A stretch of DNA of 64,000 nucleotides. It comes from Bombardia bombarda (Eukaryota; Ascomycota; Sordariomycetes; Sordariales; Lasiosphaeriaceae). Below are positions 1 to 12,186 of the stretch, piece after piece. The first letter of the stretch is position 1; each line of letters opens with the position of its first letter. Both the position numbers and the translations under genes were made by a program. The notes beneath the pieces are model-generated. The model saw only the letters and a list, made by a program, of their open reading frames with translations, was not told the origin of the DNA and searched no databases. The stretch spans positions 2,751,001-2,815,000 of the forward strand of contig JAULSR010000001.1 of the NCBI GenBank assembly GCA_030512295.1. The letters run 5' to 3'.

Positions 1-521
1 TGGACCTCCATAGCATGACCGTACTCAGATGCCGTCTCCATCTTGACCCTTGGTGTTAGTGAGCCGGGAACCGATGTGTTGGAGGGAAAGGACAATGTTC
101 TGGTGGAGGTCGGGATAGGAGACCGGGAAGAGCCTCCAGATGGCGGCGGGGTAGACGAGGAGATGGAGTGTGCGTGGCCGTGGCCGTGGCCGTGGTGGTA
201 GACGTCGTGGCTGTAGGGGTGGTAGCCGAACTGTTCGTACTCCCCCGAGAGGATGCTAGGCATGCCGGATGCGGACGAGGCAGGGTGGATGACGGTCGTG
301 TTGCTCCAGTCGGATGAGCCCATTGAGTCAAGCGGTGGCAGGTGTGTCTCTGGGTCCATGTGGTGGTTTACAGAGCAAGGCGGGTCGTATATCGACGTGA
401 TCTTGTATTGCTGCTCCACGAGGCCGGGGGAGGGGTAGTCCAGTGATGACCTCTCTGAAGGGCAGTAGGTATTCGAGGGGGATGAGGGCGATCTGGTGAG
501 AGATGGTGGTGAAAGATCCAT
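1..521 (-). CDS. Ser/Pro/His-rich protein, N-terminal part (cut by window edge)
   Basis: An open frame runs without a stop from an ATG at 521 down to base 1 (about 173 codons) and leaves the window, so the C-terminal part is missing. The visible segment has no folded domain. It is rich in Ser, Pro, Thr and His, starts MDLSPPSLTRSPSSPS, has a Gly-His run (HGHGHGHAH) near residue 115, and later TPRVKMETASEYGH. Such disordered N-termini are typical of fungal zinc-finger or other developmental transcription factors, and the very long gene-free DNA upstream also fits a heavily regulated gene, but this is inference. No DNA-binding domain is visible. Codons are mostly C- or G-ended, which supports coding. 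The next ATGs downstream are internal, and the one at 521 is preceded by in-frame non-coding-looking sequence. Confidence 0.6.
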   Translation of the reverse strand, partial: MDLSPPSLTRSPSSPSNTYCPSERSSLDYPSPGLVEQQYKITSIYDPPCSVNHHMDPETHLPPLDSMGSSDWSNTTVIHPASSASGMPSILSGEYEQFGYHPYSHDVYHHGHGHGHAHSISSSTPPPSGGSSRSPIPTSTRTLSFPSNTSVPGSLTPRVKMETASEYGHAMEV

Positions 522-3500
522 TGTGAAAGGCGATTAGATGTTGGGTGCGGGACGTTGGTGCTTGGTGATCGTTTATATATGAGTGTAAGCAATTCAGGAG
601 TATGTTGTGGTTGTTGGAGAGCGATGACCGGGGAAGCTCGGTCGAGTAAGACTGCTTGGGGTCCGATTGGTGATCAGACGCGTTCGAGGCTGGGTCTTAT
701 GTTGAGTTGGGGGGCAAGGTCAGATATAGGGATGACACTGGCTCGGGTGTTGGATCTGGAGACGGTCCGTTGTAGCGTACACCGATGACTGGCAGCATGG
801 GGCGAAGACAAATTGGCCGACTGAAAAATAAGGAGACCCTGTTCACTTTTTGTTCGGACGATCCTTAAACGTGAGGCAGATTGTGGGAGCACACAGTGGG
901 TGTGTTGAACAAGGCAGACTCCCAGGGTATCTTATACAATTTGTAAATGAACTGGGTTTCTGCCTGGCTAATAATGGAGTAAGCACTGCTATGGACGCGA
1001 TCTTTATGAAAGCTGGGGGCCAGATGTGCATCATGGGGGATGAAGATGACGGGGGAGGGGGTGCGTAGGTAGCGGGCCACGATAAAGAACAAGTCGAGCA
1101 ACTGCGGATCAGCAGCGGCTGCATGGGGTAAGACCTTGGGTGCGCAAATATCTCTGAAGGGGGGAAAAGAACAATGTCCATGGTAACCAGCTAGCTGCCC
1201 AGCTAGCAACAACATGGCTGACAAGGCTGGTTCGCACCACCCCGAAGGGGAAGCATCTGGCCGAACAGGCATCTTGTGGACTGGAGACAGGGCTATGAGG
1301 CACTTGACAGGAGGCACGTTGGAACTACGAACTACGCAGGACGCTACACCGTATTGGGGCGTGTGAGTGTGAGGGTGAAGGGGGACGGCTGCAGAGAGCT
1401 TAGAACTTTCAGGGGCCTGGGCAAAAAAAGAGCCAACTCGGAAAAAATAGGTGATTGGGAAAATAGAACTGCTATGTTGGGTGCTGGGCGTATCAAGGGC
1501 TTGCAAGGGTGCATGGTATATCTAAAAGTAGGTGCTGTAGGTTGTGACCAGGGCAGGGGAGAGGATAAGGTAGTGTACGGAGTACATGCAGGCTCCAGGT
1601 ACCTACCAACTCCTGCTTCTTCCCCCTGCCTCAACCTACACAGTCCTGTTGGAGTCCGTTTACAGTTGGTGTGGGGCCACGAGAGCAAAGAGAGCTCTCC
1701 CAACGAACGCTTCTTGGGAGGGAATCTGCACCTGCTAGGTATGGTACGTTTTGAACAGAGGGACAGCGGGGGCCGCTGACAGGGCTGGTGTCGGTTGTGG
1801 CCACTCACAGCACACAGGAGGCTGCAGCAGCCCCCCTGTCTGGTCCATGTCTCCTCGGGCTGTTGGTGCGAGCGTGCGAGGTTGACATTGACAGCTTTAT
1901 AGCCCACATCGGGTTAGTCCACTTTTTGTTACGCAGCAGTTTGAAGGCAGTCCAGGGACCCCGTGGGCCCATCTCGGCGACCGGGACAGGGAAGCGAGCT
2001 CCCGCGCCGACCACACACCAGCGCGCGATTGAGACTTGAGAGTTGAGACGCAGCCTCAAGCCACGACGGATGGCAATGGCATCGAAACGACGAGCACAAG
2101 CGACACCTTCAGGTCTCATCCGAATTATGTGTATCAGGTATCATCTGGAATCAAGCCGAACAAAACGTACAGACTCGTCTGGAATCCCAAGAGAGCCCCG
2201 GCGAGGCAGAGGAGAGGAAAGCCCCGCGGCCATCATGGCACGGCCTCTCTGCACTACACCTCCATGCCGCTACACAGCTACTGTATAGTGGAGTGGTGGG
2301 GAAAGAAGACCTGAAGGAAGGCCAAGGGCCCAGGACAGCGGACTCGATGGGGGACGGCTGGCACGGCTGGTTGCCCTGGCCGCGCCCTGGCTGCACGAAG
2401 CCGGGCACTGTATGTACATATGTTACTGAAGAGCTGGTACACTAGGTATCGCCCAAACCGTGTGGGACTGCCCTATGCTGTGCTGCTGAGGTACTCGGTA
2501 GTCTTCGTACTCCGTACTCCGTATCCATTGGACAGTGCGCGCTTCATTGTTCCCCATCCATAGCTTGGGCCACCACGCGGTGGTGTGGTGTGGGGGAGGC
2601 GAGCGCTTGCGCCTGTCTGCCGGGCGCGCGTCTGCTGAGTGGTCAGGGCCGCGAGGGTGGAGCACGAAGCGTGAAGAAGCGTAACCACGCAGTGCGCAGC
2701 AAATGAGAAGTGCAACTCTCTTGCAAAAACAAGCACCAAAGGACCGCACCGGTGCAAACGGCTCGATGCGACGTGATAGTAGCCTGCCCGTTAGGACTCG
2801 GATTGTCGTTAATAAGTGAGCGTTGAGAACGGTAATGCGACTTTGAGCAAAACCCCTCTCTCGTCGTGCTCCAATCGAATGAGATAGGCCAGCCAAGGAA
2901 GGAACTTATTAGGGACATGAGAGTGTGTCCGTCGTAGTAGCGACCGCCAGCATTGAGGGCAGCAGAGCTCGCCCAGAGCTCAGGGACATTGGAGGTGCAG
3001 AGGCGGTCGACGAGTCAAACGAGAAGAGACCCTGGGAGTGGGGCCCTGGGGGATTGACGCGATGAATGCAGGGGTCTCTGGCCGGTGGTGGTGCATTGAG
3101 AAACAGGGCTGGGGCAGTGACGGGATTGCGGAAGCGATGGCAATGGCGTCCGTCTCTGGACCGACCCAACAAAGGTACCGTACGCCAAGCATGAGACAGG
3201 CAGGCCACCGTCGTACCTGGTACCTGCCCCATCCGCAGGGCCGCCCCCAATTCCAAAGTCCCAGAGTCTCGTTGTCGATGTTCTCTTTCGGCCCCCAACT
3301 TTGTACTCGCGATACGGTGGAGCTGTGACCGGGGAAATGGCTGTTGTGAGCGTACTACGGAACCGTTGTGATTTGAATGAGACCCTGGCCAGGAAATCGA
3401 GCAACAAACCATGTCGTTGCGGAAAGTTTTTGGCGACGAGCGACGGAGCCTTGAAGACGGACACGGGCGCGGATAGACGTTGAGATGTCGGGATGGAAAA

Positions 3501-6500
3501 CCTGGAAGGATGGAAGGGAATGGAGGCGCAGAGGGAGATCTCTGGGAACTGGATCGGCTCCGCAACCCACAGTCGGGCACAGCCATGATTCGCCAATGCG
3601 CTTCTTGCCTGCAGCAAGATGGCCCTAGGTACCGGCCGAGAGCCCATACCAAGGAAGGCACCTCACCCGTGCCAGTGGTGTCGGCCCTGCGGCCACTCTC
3701 TCCTACTGGCCAGTTGCTGCACTGTATGGACGCTGTCACTCAAAGGCTACTAAGGTTGGGGCGGGATGCACGAGCAGATTGTCCGGTCGGCACAAATGAC
3801 TGTCTGGGTAGCTCCTGCCCTGGCAATGGACAATGGATGGAACCTGGGAAAGAAGGACCTGGGGATGGACTGTTTTGCTTGGGCGAATCTAAGGTAATTG
3901 GCGGTTTTCGTGTGTCCTTCGCTCGCACTTGCCCTACCAACCGTCTGAGACGGGATGCGTTTGGCTGACTGTAATCCGCACTCACATACCTAAGGTAGGC
4001 AGGCACGATGATGTGCTGCAGGACAGCCGACAGACATGCAAGCCAGGAACGGCAAGATTTCCATCTCTTCTCGAAGGTCTCACTTTGTAAGACCCTACTA
4101 CAACTCAGAAACCCACGACCGGCAGCACACTGGCTCACTGGGCACGGGGACCACCGGGGCACCTACCGAAGGACCTGCTTGCTCCCTGGGAGGTGGCCCG
4201 GCGGCGAGGATCAATTACAGTCACACATTTTGTATCTTTACACATCGCATCCGGCAGAGAGTGACCAGGACCCGCCATTTTTCGTCTTGGCCGTGTGGCC
4301 GGCAGTTCTTTTCCCGCTGCGAGAACGCTGCGAGGACAGCAGCACACCGTAACTTATGGGCAATAGAAATCTGCGGTGATGACAGAAACCCGCTATATGG
4401 GCTGCAATGCGATGCAGCACCACCTCAGTGTGCAGTGCAAGTGCACCCCAACCTCCATTTCAGCCCTGAGAGCGTCCCAGGCAACCACACGCCCAGTGCT
4501 ACACAACCTCTGGTTGGTGTGTATGTACGAATATCGGTATGGCTATTCTGCACTCCACTGCATCCGACGGCTTGCTTATGTCGCTGCCTGCTGATGCTCA
4601 AATCTAAGTCGCGAGCCCTACAAGCCTACCAAGCATCCAAGACCACAGGATCTGACCACAGGACGGGACGAGGTGCAACCAGGAAGAAGAGGGAGGAGAC
4701 GCCTCATGCATCATCATCACCACCACCATGCACCCCCTTCTCGCTCGGATTCTGACAATCCATCTATCTTGGCTTCCAGATCAAGACACTAGAACTGGCG
4801 GCCTGTCTTCGTCATCGGATCTTTCCTTTTTCGCGACTCGGACTGACGGTAACAGCCAACCTAGAAATCAGAAAAGATGATGCACTTGTAGTAATATTGG
4901 ACTGTCATGGCCCTATTTCCCTCATCAGATTGTCGTCGACTTCAACTGCGTACTTTAGATGTGGGTTCTAAGAGACGGCGGTCTGGATATGAAGCCCCAA
5001 CTGAGGTGCCTGTGATTGCTCCGACCGACGACGCATCAGTCAGTTCGCTAGAGGTGCGCCTGCATGTGTTTGGTGTATTCTGGGAGTCTTGTGTAGGTAC
5101 TTTCGCAGGGTTGGTATAGCTGTGGTAGGCAAGCAGGCACTAAAAAGGTCCTAAGACGTTGTCTCACGTTGAGGAAAACCCGCCGATAGCGAGCACAAAG
5201 ATGGGCGACGATTCAGATTACTTCGCCAACAACCGAGTTACCTTACCCCAGTCAACAGGTACTCCCACCAGTAGTGCTACGTACCAGTTAGAGAGAGCAG
5301 TTCGTATCACTGCCACTTTTAGGTTGTGGCTTCTTGGTTACCACCCATGGCTGAGGCCCTGTCCTACTATGTGAAGCTGGCCCAAAGGGGTCCCGGACAC
5401 TACGACTGGATGTTTCCTCATTCCTGACCGGGGCCGGGTGACTGACGACGAGCGGGTGCAGGAGATTGCAACCCAGACACGGATCAGCGACGATCGAGGC
5501 ATGCCGGTGCCTGGGAGGAGAAGGGGAAAAATCTTTGGTGCAGGTTGAAACACACAAGTACCCTCACCCTCATCGGCGAGGCCCGGACGGCAGTGTGAGT
5601 CGGCGACTGAGCGCCGAGACCCCCGAGCGACCTTATCGTCTTTCTGAGCCACATCAAGCACCTCTATGGATGTGGAGACGGGCCTGGAGAAGAACCTACG
5701 GCAGCGGCGAGACAGACTGGACTCTGGGGGAGTTGCAGCTAATCTGGCCAAGTGTGGGGCGATGGCAGGTGGCCCACTGATGGACTGATTGATGCTGGAT
5801 AGTGCCTTGACTGCCTTCCATTCCTAGTGGGCTAGCTTGCTCGCTGGATGGAACCAGAAGCCAGTGTGTCTTGGGAAGGAGTCGGAGGCTTTTGCGTGGA
5901 CCCCCCATGCATGAATCTTCTGCTCTGAAACATTTGAGCTGTCCAGAACTGCCCTCATGACTGCCCGCTGTGCGGGCTGTATGAAAATATACGATTCCGC
6001 AATTCAACCAGGCCGTTTCGAAACCAACAACAGGGAGGGGTGGGCTGTGAAGAACAAGAGACAAGGGACCTTGCACCACACTCTGCCGTCCTAGCGCACT
6101 CTAGGAAGGTTACCGTCGATTGGACCTGGCTGTCGCTGACGCCTGTGCTGTTTTTGTCCACGCTGTCACTTGTCACTTCCATCTATTCGGTTACTAGCTA
6201 AAACCAAGCAGTGCTAGAGTTAGTAGTGCTCTTGGCACCGTCCTGTGCCCTCGTAGTCCGCATGTTCCTGACTACAGCACAGTCATATCGGACAAGCGCC
6301 TCAGTCAGACTGGAACGCCGTCCAGTCTAACAGCCCTTGGAAACGGGCGTTCCCGTCGGCCACACTTGCCCTACACACGGGAGCGAGCTGAACCCTAGAG
6401 GCCCGAATCGCCGAGTCGACGGGATCACCTCGTGGCAGGACAGCTTGGCACGGCCTTCCTTGGTCAGAGCGTTCGGCCCTGGACCAGGGGACGAGGGACA

Positions 6501-8580
6501 TTGAACATCGATCGAGCCATTTCGTCAACATCCATGGAGACTCCATCTCGATTCTAAAACTTACTGCGGGTCAAGACAGGCTCCCCAGCTACAGACCAGT
6601 CGAGAACAAAACTGTGTACGTATACTGCACAACGAGTAGCCGATGGACATCGATCGGCAGCCGGGGCCCCTCGTGCGCACGCAAGAACGAGTGCTCAGAT
6701 TTCCCTCAACACTGAGATCACACCGAAGTTCCTCTCTTGGGGTTGTGCTGATGACCAGCCACCGACCGACTACAGACCTACACAATTTAACCACGCTGGA
6801 TGCTACTCATCAACTCGAGATGCGTCCGAACTCTCTCCGCACTCCGCAGTCTTAGTCTACACCGCCTCTGCACAGGACCTTAGCGGACGCGAGAACTTCC
6901 AGATGCAGGTCAGCCTGCCGCGTTGCCTGCCTCCATGATTCGAGAAATTTGGCCCCCAACCAAGACTTCCGGCCAAGATTCAAACCAAACCCCCCGAGGA
7001 TTCGTCACTGAACGTTCCTGTTTGATTCTTCTCCTCTGCTTTAAATCTCGCTAGGCCCACGAACGTAGGACCGGAATAAAGTAGCGTTATGGTGACATAC
7101 GGGACAATCAAAGACCACATGGCCGACAATATACGGCTAGGGTTTATCGACCAACTACCTCCATACCAATCTTTCTGTGCCTTCTGCGCCTCAGCACCTT
7201 AAATCCTTCAGCATCTCGTGGCTTCGGCAGACTACCAGAGTAGATTGACTAGCACAGATGGCGAGGCTCGATCTGGAAGAGAGAACAAGAAAAGAAAAAG
7301 TTCTTTGCCTCCCGTCTCCCGCATTCGATCTTGATGAAGCCGAGCCTTGAGCCAGCCCAGCCCGTCACGGCCACTTTTTCCTACTACAGAATGCAACTTC
7401 ATCATATCACGGACGCTGGCAGCCACATAGAGCCACAGGTGTGGAAGTTATATAACTAAACTACGAAACTACATTTATGCAGAGTGGCTTTTTTCTCGGT
7501 CGCTGAAAAGGCTCTTTGGGCTAGGCAGACAGGGGAGGTTCGAAAAGAGATAGACAGTGACATCAAATGCGTACTAGTCGCATCGCCCACCAATCCACAT
7601 ATGTTATTCAAATGCTGTTAATTCCGAAGCGATGGGGACGTTCGGGACATAGCAGTCGGGCGTTGAGACTGGATTGGCCGTCTACCGCAGCCTAGCCGTC
7701 CACGCACCCTGATTGCTCAATAGCTAGCTCGCCAGGCTCTGAAGGATTCTCAGGGTGCACTTGTTCTGGGCCCTTGAAACATGTCCTGCAGCACGGAAAT
7801 CGCCATGCCCGGGAGAACAATTTGACGATTGGATTCCTGATGATACTGACGGGCAACCTACTCTGAACACAGTTGGCTAGTTGATCATCCACCACAGCAG
7901 CAGCAGCGCCAATATCAAAAACCCGAGTTGGCAGTAGATTGAGGTGAGGTGAGACAGGCTGAAAAATAAGGTGCGTCAGATAAGCCAGAGAGGTCGCAGA
8001 ATGACGGCCAGCCCCGGAATATCGCATTGTCTGGTTGGATCGCGAGCTAGGCTCCAGCCTTACTGAAACCTGCTAACAAAGGCAGCGTCACACACTGAGA
8101 ATATCAGTTGCTGAGCAATGGACAGATGCCAGATAAGAAGCGGGCTGGAGATCTACATGCTCACTCCATATTCGTGCCTCTCGACCTTGTGTTCATGCAA
8201 CACACAATTGGGGAGGGGTGAGGGGGAATGGAGAACGGAGAAGGGGAGATGGGGTAGACTTCTCCAGTTACGTACAGGTGCAGGTTTGTTGCCTAATTGG
8301 GACTTATTGCAACTATCCGTAAGGCAAAGTTCCTCACAGCTAAACGGGTAGATTTGAAGAGGGAGCCCCACACACACGCTCGCACACGTTTTTCTCCCCT
8401 GACCAAAGAGACTGATGGACGGCACAGTGTGCGTGGTAGCAGGATTCCATTGCTACCCACACTTTCATCAGCATCACACCCACCCACGAGGCCACCATAC
8501 TTTGCAAGAAGGAAAGCAGGGCATAAGGCTGCTGGTGCTACGTGCGTAGGCAGGTTCGCCGCGTGCGCACGCACGCACGC

Positions 8581-8607
8581 TTTGCTTGGTTTGCTTGGTT
8601 TGCTTGG
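8581..8607. repeat. 9-bp tandem repeat, three copies
   Basis: Unit TTTGCTTGG is repeated exactly three times, directly after a GCAC-type microsatellite (about 8566-8580). Confidence 0.9.
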
Positions 8608-10036
8608 TTCTGTTGCTGCTGTTGCTGTTGCTACTCTCTCATTCGATAATACACAGCAACCCGAACCTTATCACAATGAAACCACTCAGTAAGCATGCAT
8701 AGAACTACACATTACCTCATCTCACTCTTCTCTGGGTGTCGTGTTGACGAGAAATTAGGCCCCCAACTCGTGATGACAGAGAGACAGACGGAAAGAGACG
8801 AGAAAAGGGGGATAACTGGGGCGATTAGCAGCACTACTGCACTCGCTGCTGTTGTTGAAACACAAAAACTCGCCATCATCTATTTTTGACCCCCAGGAGA
8901 CTGATGGCGCGCTTAATCGCGATCACTGTCTGGCTAGCTGGTAAGTATGATGAGGCTTCTTCTCTCAGCTCACGGTAAGTAGGTGTTCCTATTTACAGTC
9001 GTCGTTTCGTTTCATACTTACACAGTCCCTGCGTCTAGGTGGAGGTCAACCTTGCCTTAGCTAGGGTGGCTCAGTCTGGCAGATAGATTGCACTAACTAA
9101 CAGCCCGTCCCCTGTTGTGTCGATTGGACTGCTTTTTTGGAGTCGGCTGTGGGGCAAGCTGTGCTTGTGCGAGCCTGGCGGCGGCGGGCAGGACAAGGCA
9201 AGCTTGCAAGCTCGCAAGTGGAAGCATGGAAGCAAGCGCCAACGCCAGCGACCGGTAGTGGAACCCCCCGTCCATCCATCCATTCCACAACCACACCCCT
9301 ACCACCCGTTGGGTTTTCCCCCCGATCTTCTCACACGTGGCGGGGTGAGATTCAGGTGTGTAAGTTACTGTGCGTGATTGACCATGCCCTGGGGGAGATC
9401 CTGCACCGCCGCCGGGCAGCACAAGACAACTTTCTTTGTGGACAGCAAAAGACTTAACGTTTAGCCCCGATTACTTGCTTGCGTGCTTGCGCTTTTCCCT
9501 TCCATGGCTTGGCTTTCATTTGGTTGGTCAAGGTACTGTACGTACAGGTTCTCATGGACTGGGCTGGCTGGCGGCACCTTCCATTCTGGAAGTTTTGTCT
9601 GTCGCCTCGTACCTGCGGTTATCCATGGATGATCCATGGCATCATGGCTGCCGTCCTTTCCTATCAACCCCTTTTTGCAGCAGGAAGGACACAGCTACCC
9701 TACTTAGAGGCCATAGCTTGGTTGCTATGCCATCATCGTCATAACTGGTCGCTTCCTCCCATCCACCACACATACAGGATACCTAGGTAGGTATGTCTGA
9801 GTGTGAGTGGGGAGATTCCGAACGGGCAAGATGTCGTCTTACTCGTCGTCGTCGACATTCACCCCCCGCGCATTATCATGTCCTGTGAACATTACGACGC
9901 ACCCACACACACACACCTAACTTGCCACGAGGAAGTCCCCTGCCGGTCTTGTCTCGGTCAGACTATTTCCCTTCCCATTCGACAAATCGGGGGCCAGGAA
10001 CGGGTGGGCCGGAGATCATGGAGACGAGCACCTGGG

Positions 10037-10040
10037 CACA

Positions 10041-10083
<43 letters not shown>

Positions 10084-10086
10084 ACA
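10037..10086. repeat. (CA)n microsatellite
   Basis: About 50 bp of CA dinucleotides with a few CG interruptions. Confidence 0.95.
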
Positions 10087-11034
10087 GACAAGCACCGATG
10101 TCATGTACCGCACCTAGTTACCATGGTAAGGGCAGCTCTCACATGATAGTGACAGATCATTTGAGGAACTAATTGGGAGAAGAAGGGACAGAAAACCACC
10201 CGATGTTGCGCTGACGCGTGCCTTTCAGGGTATGTTTTGTTCCGGCCTCGTTTTTTTCTCCACTGGACTATCTAGACGATCTCACCTTGGCCTGGTTTTC
10301 TCACACACGTGTGTACTGTACCTGTTCAGCCAAGTTGCTATGTACATTGGGCATACGCGCGCGCGGAACAGCCGGGACATGCATACATACTAACATCTGA
10401 CAAGCCTATTCCTACATTGGCGTCATTTCGCGCCTGCCCTGATCAGATTAAGATACGGATACTATCCATATACGGGTAGTGGCCCCGTTTGTTGTCCAGT
10501 TGTAAGTACAAGCCAAGAGAAGGGAAGGGAAGGGAAGCATCGTCCAGTCCAGACACAGCATACCTTGATTGCCATGTGGACATTGTACACTAGGTATGTA
10601 TGGTGTTTAGGTGGTTGATCTCTCTTTTGGTGTAGTGTAGGTGCTTTCCCTTCTCTTCCTTCTCCGCTTCCTGATCCTTCTCCTCTTCATTCTCCTCCTC
10701 CTCCCGCCTCCTACCTGCCTGCCTACCACACCTAACCCCTGCCTACCTGACCATCTGCTACCCACACGATACACACACAACCTTCCCTTCCCCCCTTTTT
10801 TACTATCCTTTCCCCTCACATATACACGTGGTTTGAAGCGGAGCACTTTTGTTGTGCAGCAGCAACATTCTTGGTAGGGTCGCATTACATACTCTACCAC
10901 GGAGTATTTTTCTATCTGTGAGATTACCTTGCTCCTCCTGCTACTTTAATCATGTTGCAACTATCTCCATCTCTCCTCCCCCACGTAGGGTTGGTTGTAA
11001 CATTCATACCTACCACCAACCTCCTTCCTTCCTA

Positions 11035-11053
11035 CCCCCCCCCCCCCCCCCCC
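11035..11053. repeat. poly-C tract
   Basis: An uninterrupted run of 19 C, followed by a short CA repeat. Confidence 0.95.
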
Positions 11054-11341
11054 ACACACAGACATCCACAACCACATGGGGATCTGCATTCAGACAGGCA
11101 GGTCTACGTGGTTACAGTGTCATAGTGGAACAAGTATAATAATAATACCAATAATGATGATGGATCAATCATTTTCGTAATTACCTACTTACCTACCCAT
11201 TTTTATTGATGATGCACACCTAACTAATGGTTGCTCCGGTGCCGAGAAGAGGCGCGGCAGATGACGGTACCTGACCGATTAAACTGACTGATTTATTATC
11301 TCCAACGGCTGGCTGGTTGTATGGTGAACCAGGAACAGAAA

Positions 11342-11355
11342 GGGGGGGGGGGGGG
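11342..11355. repeat. poly-G tract
   Basis: An uninterrupted run of 14 G, about 300 bp from the poly-C tract. It could form a G-quadruplex. Confidence 0.9.
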
Positions 11356-11590
11356 TCGGGATATCAGAATATTCCAAAGTAGCATCTGCTGCTTCGCACA
11401 ACGTGGAAATTATCCTGGACAATTAGGTAACTACTAGACTACCTAGGTCGGATAGGTATATTACGAATTACGCTATATCAATGCGAGCAATCATCACTCG
11501 TCTATCTAGTGCAGGACAATGATTACAGATGATACTGACTGACACTGACAGGCCGGGGGGGTTTTGGAACCGATGTGTCCCACTTTGTCT

Positions 11591-11665
11591 GGTCTGGTCT
11601 GGCTTGGTCTGGTCTGGCTTGGTCTGGTCTGGCTTGGTCTGGTCTGGCTTGGTCTGGTCTGGTCC
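11591..11665. repeat. 15-bp minisatellite
   Basis: Four exact copies of GGTCTGGTCTGGCTT (11591-11650) are followed by a variant copy ending GGTCC. The unit is a multiple of three, so all six frames stay open and give repetitive spurious ORFs on both strands. Confidence 0.95.
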
Positions 11666-12152
11666 GATCTTCAATGGCCAGAACTAGACTACCAACCCCC
11701 GTCACCCACTCACACACACACTGTTACCAGTGCAGTACACAGTCAGATGGTGTATCCGTCCGTACGGAAGACGGAGGGATTTAAACGCGGTGGGCAGAGT
11801 TTACCGCGCTTGTAATCCTATCATTTGACATCATTTTACATGGTTGTGATTGGATGGCGGGTTGACAGCAGTGAGAAAGAGGGGTTGTTGCTGCGTCTGT
11901 TGCGTGGTGGTGCTTCGTGTCAGATACACGCAGCCGCCGCACCCCTGCTTTCCCAGCTGGTTTCGAAGTCAGCATCGTTCACCTATCATGATGCATTGCT
12001 TCAGCCGGCCAAGTATCAGCATCAGCAGCATCATTATCGTCATCACTTGTTTCTCATTTTCGCCTCCTCATTCGTTACTCTCAAAATGGTGTGTGTGTAT
12101 GCTATACTTACACGACATCGTGTTTCTCGAAGGCTTCCATGCATCATCATAT

Positions 12153-12154
12153 TG

Positions 12155-12178
<24 letters not shown>
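12153..12178. repeat. (TG)n microsatellite
   Basis: About 13 uninterrupted TG dinucleotides. Confidence 0.95.

Positions 12179-12186
<8 letters not shown>

Noticed and set aside
865..1506. 213-aa minus-strand frame
   Set aside because: No recognisable motif; a chance open frame in non-coding DNA.
2909..3739. 276-aa minus-strand frame
   Set aside because: Low-complexity Ser/Pro/Arg composition, overlapping frames of similar length, and no domain or codon bias.
11564..11815. Repeat-encoded plus- and minus-strand ORFs
   Set aside because: Produced by the 15-bp minisatellite, which is open in every frame.
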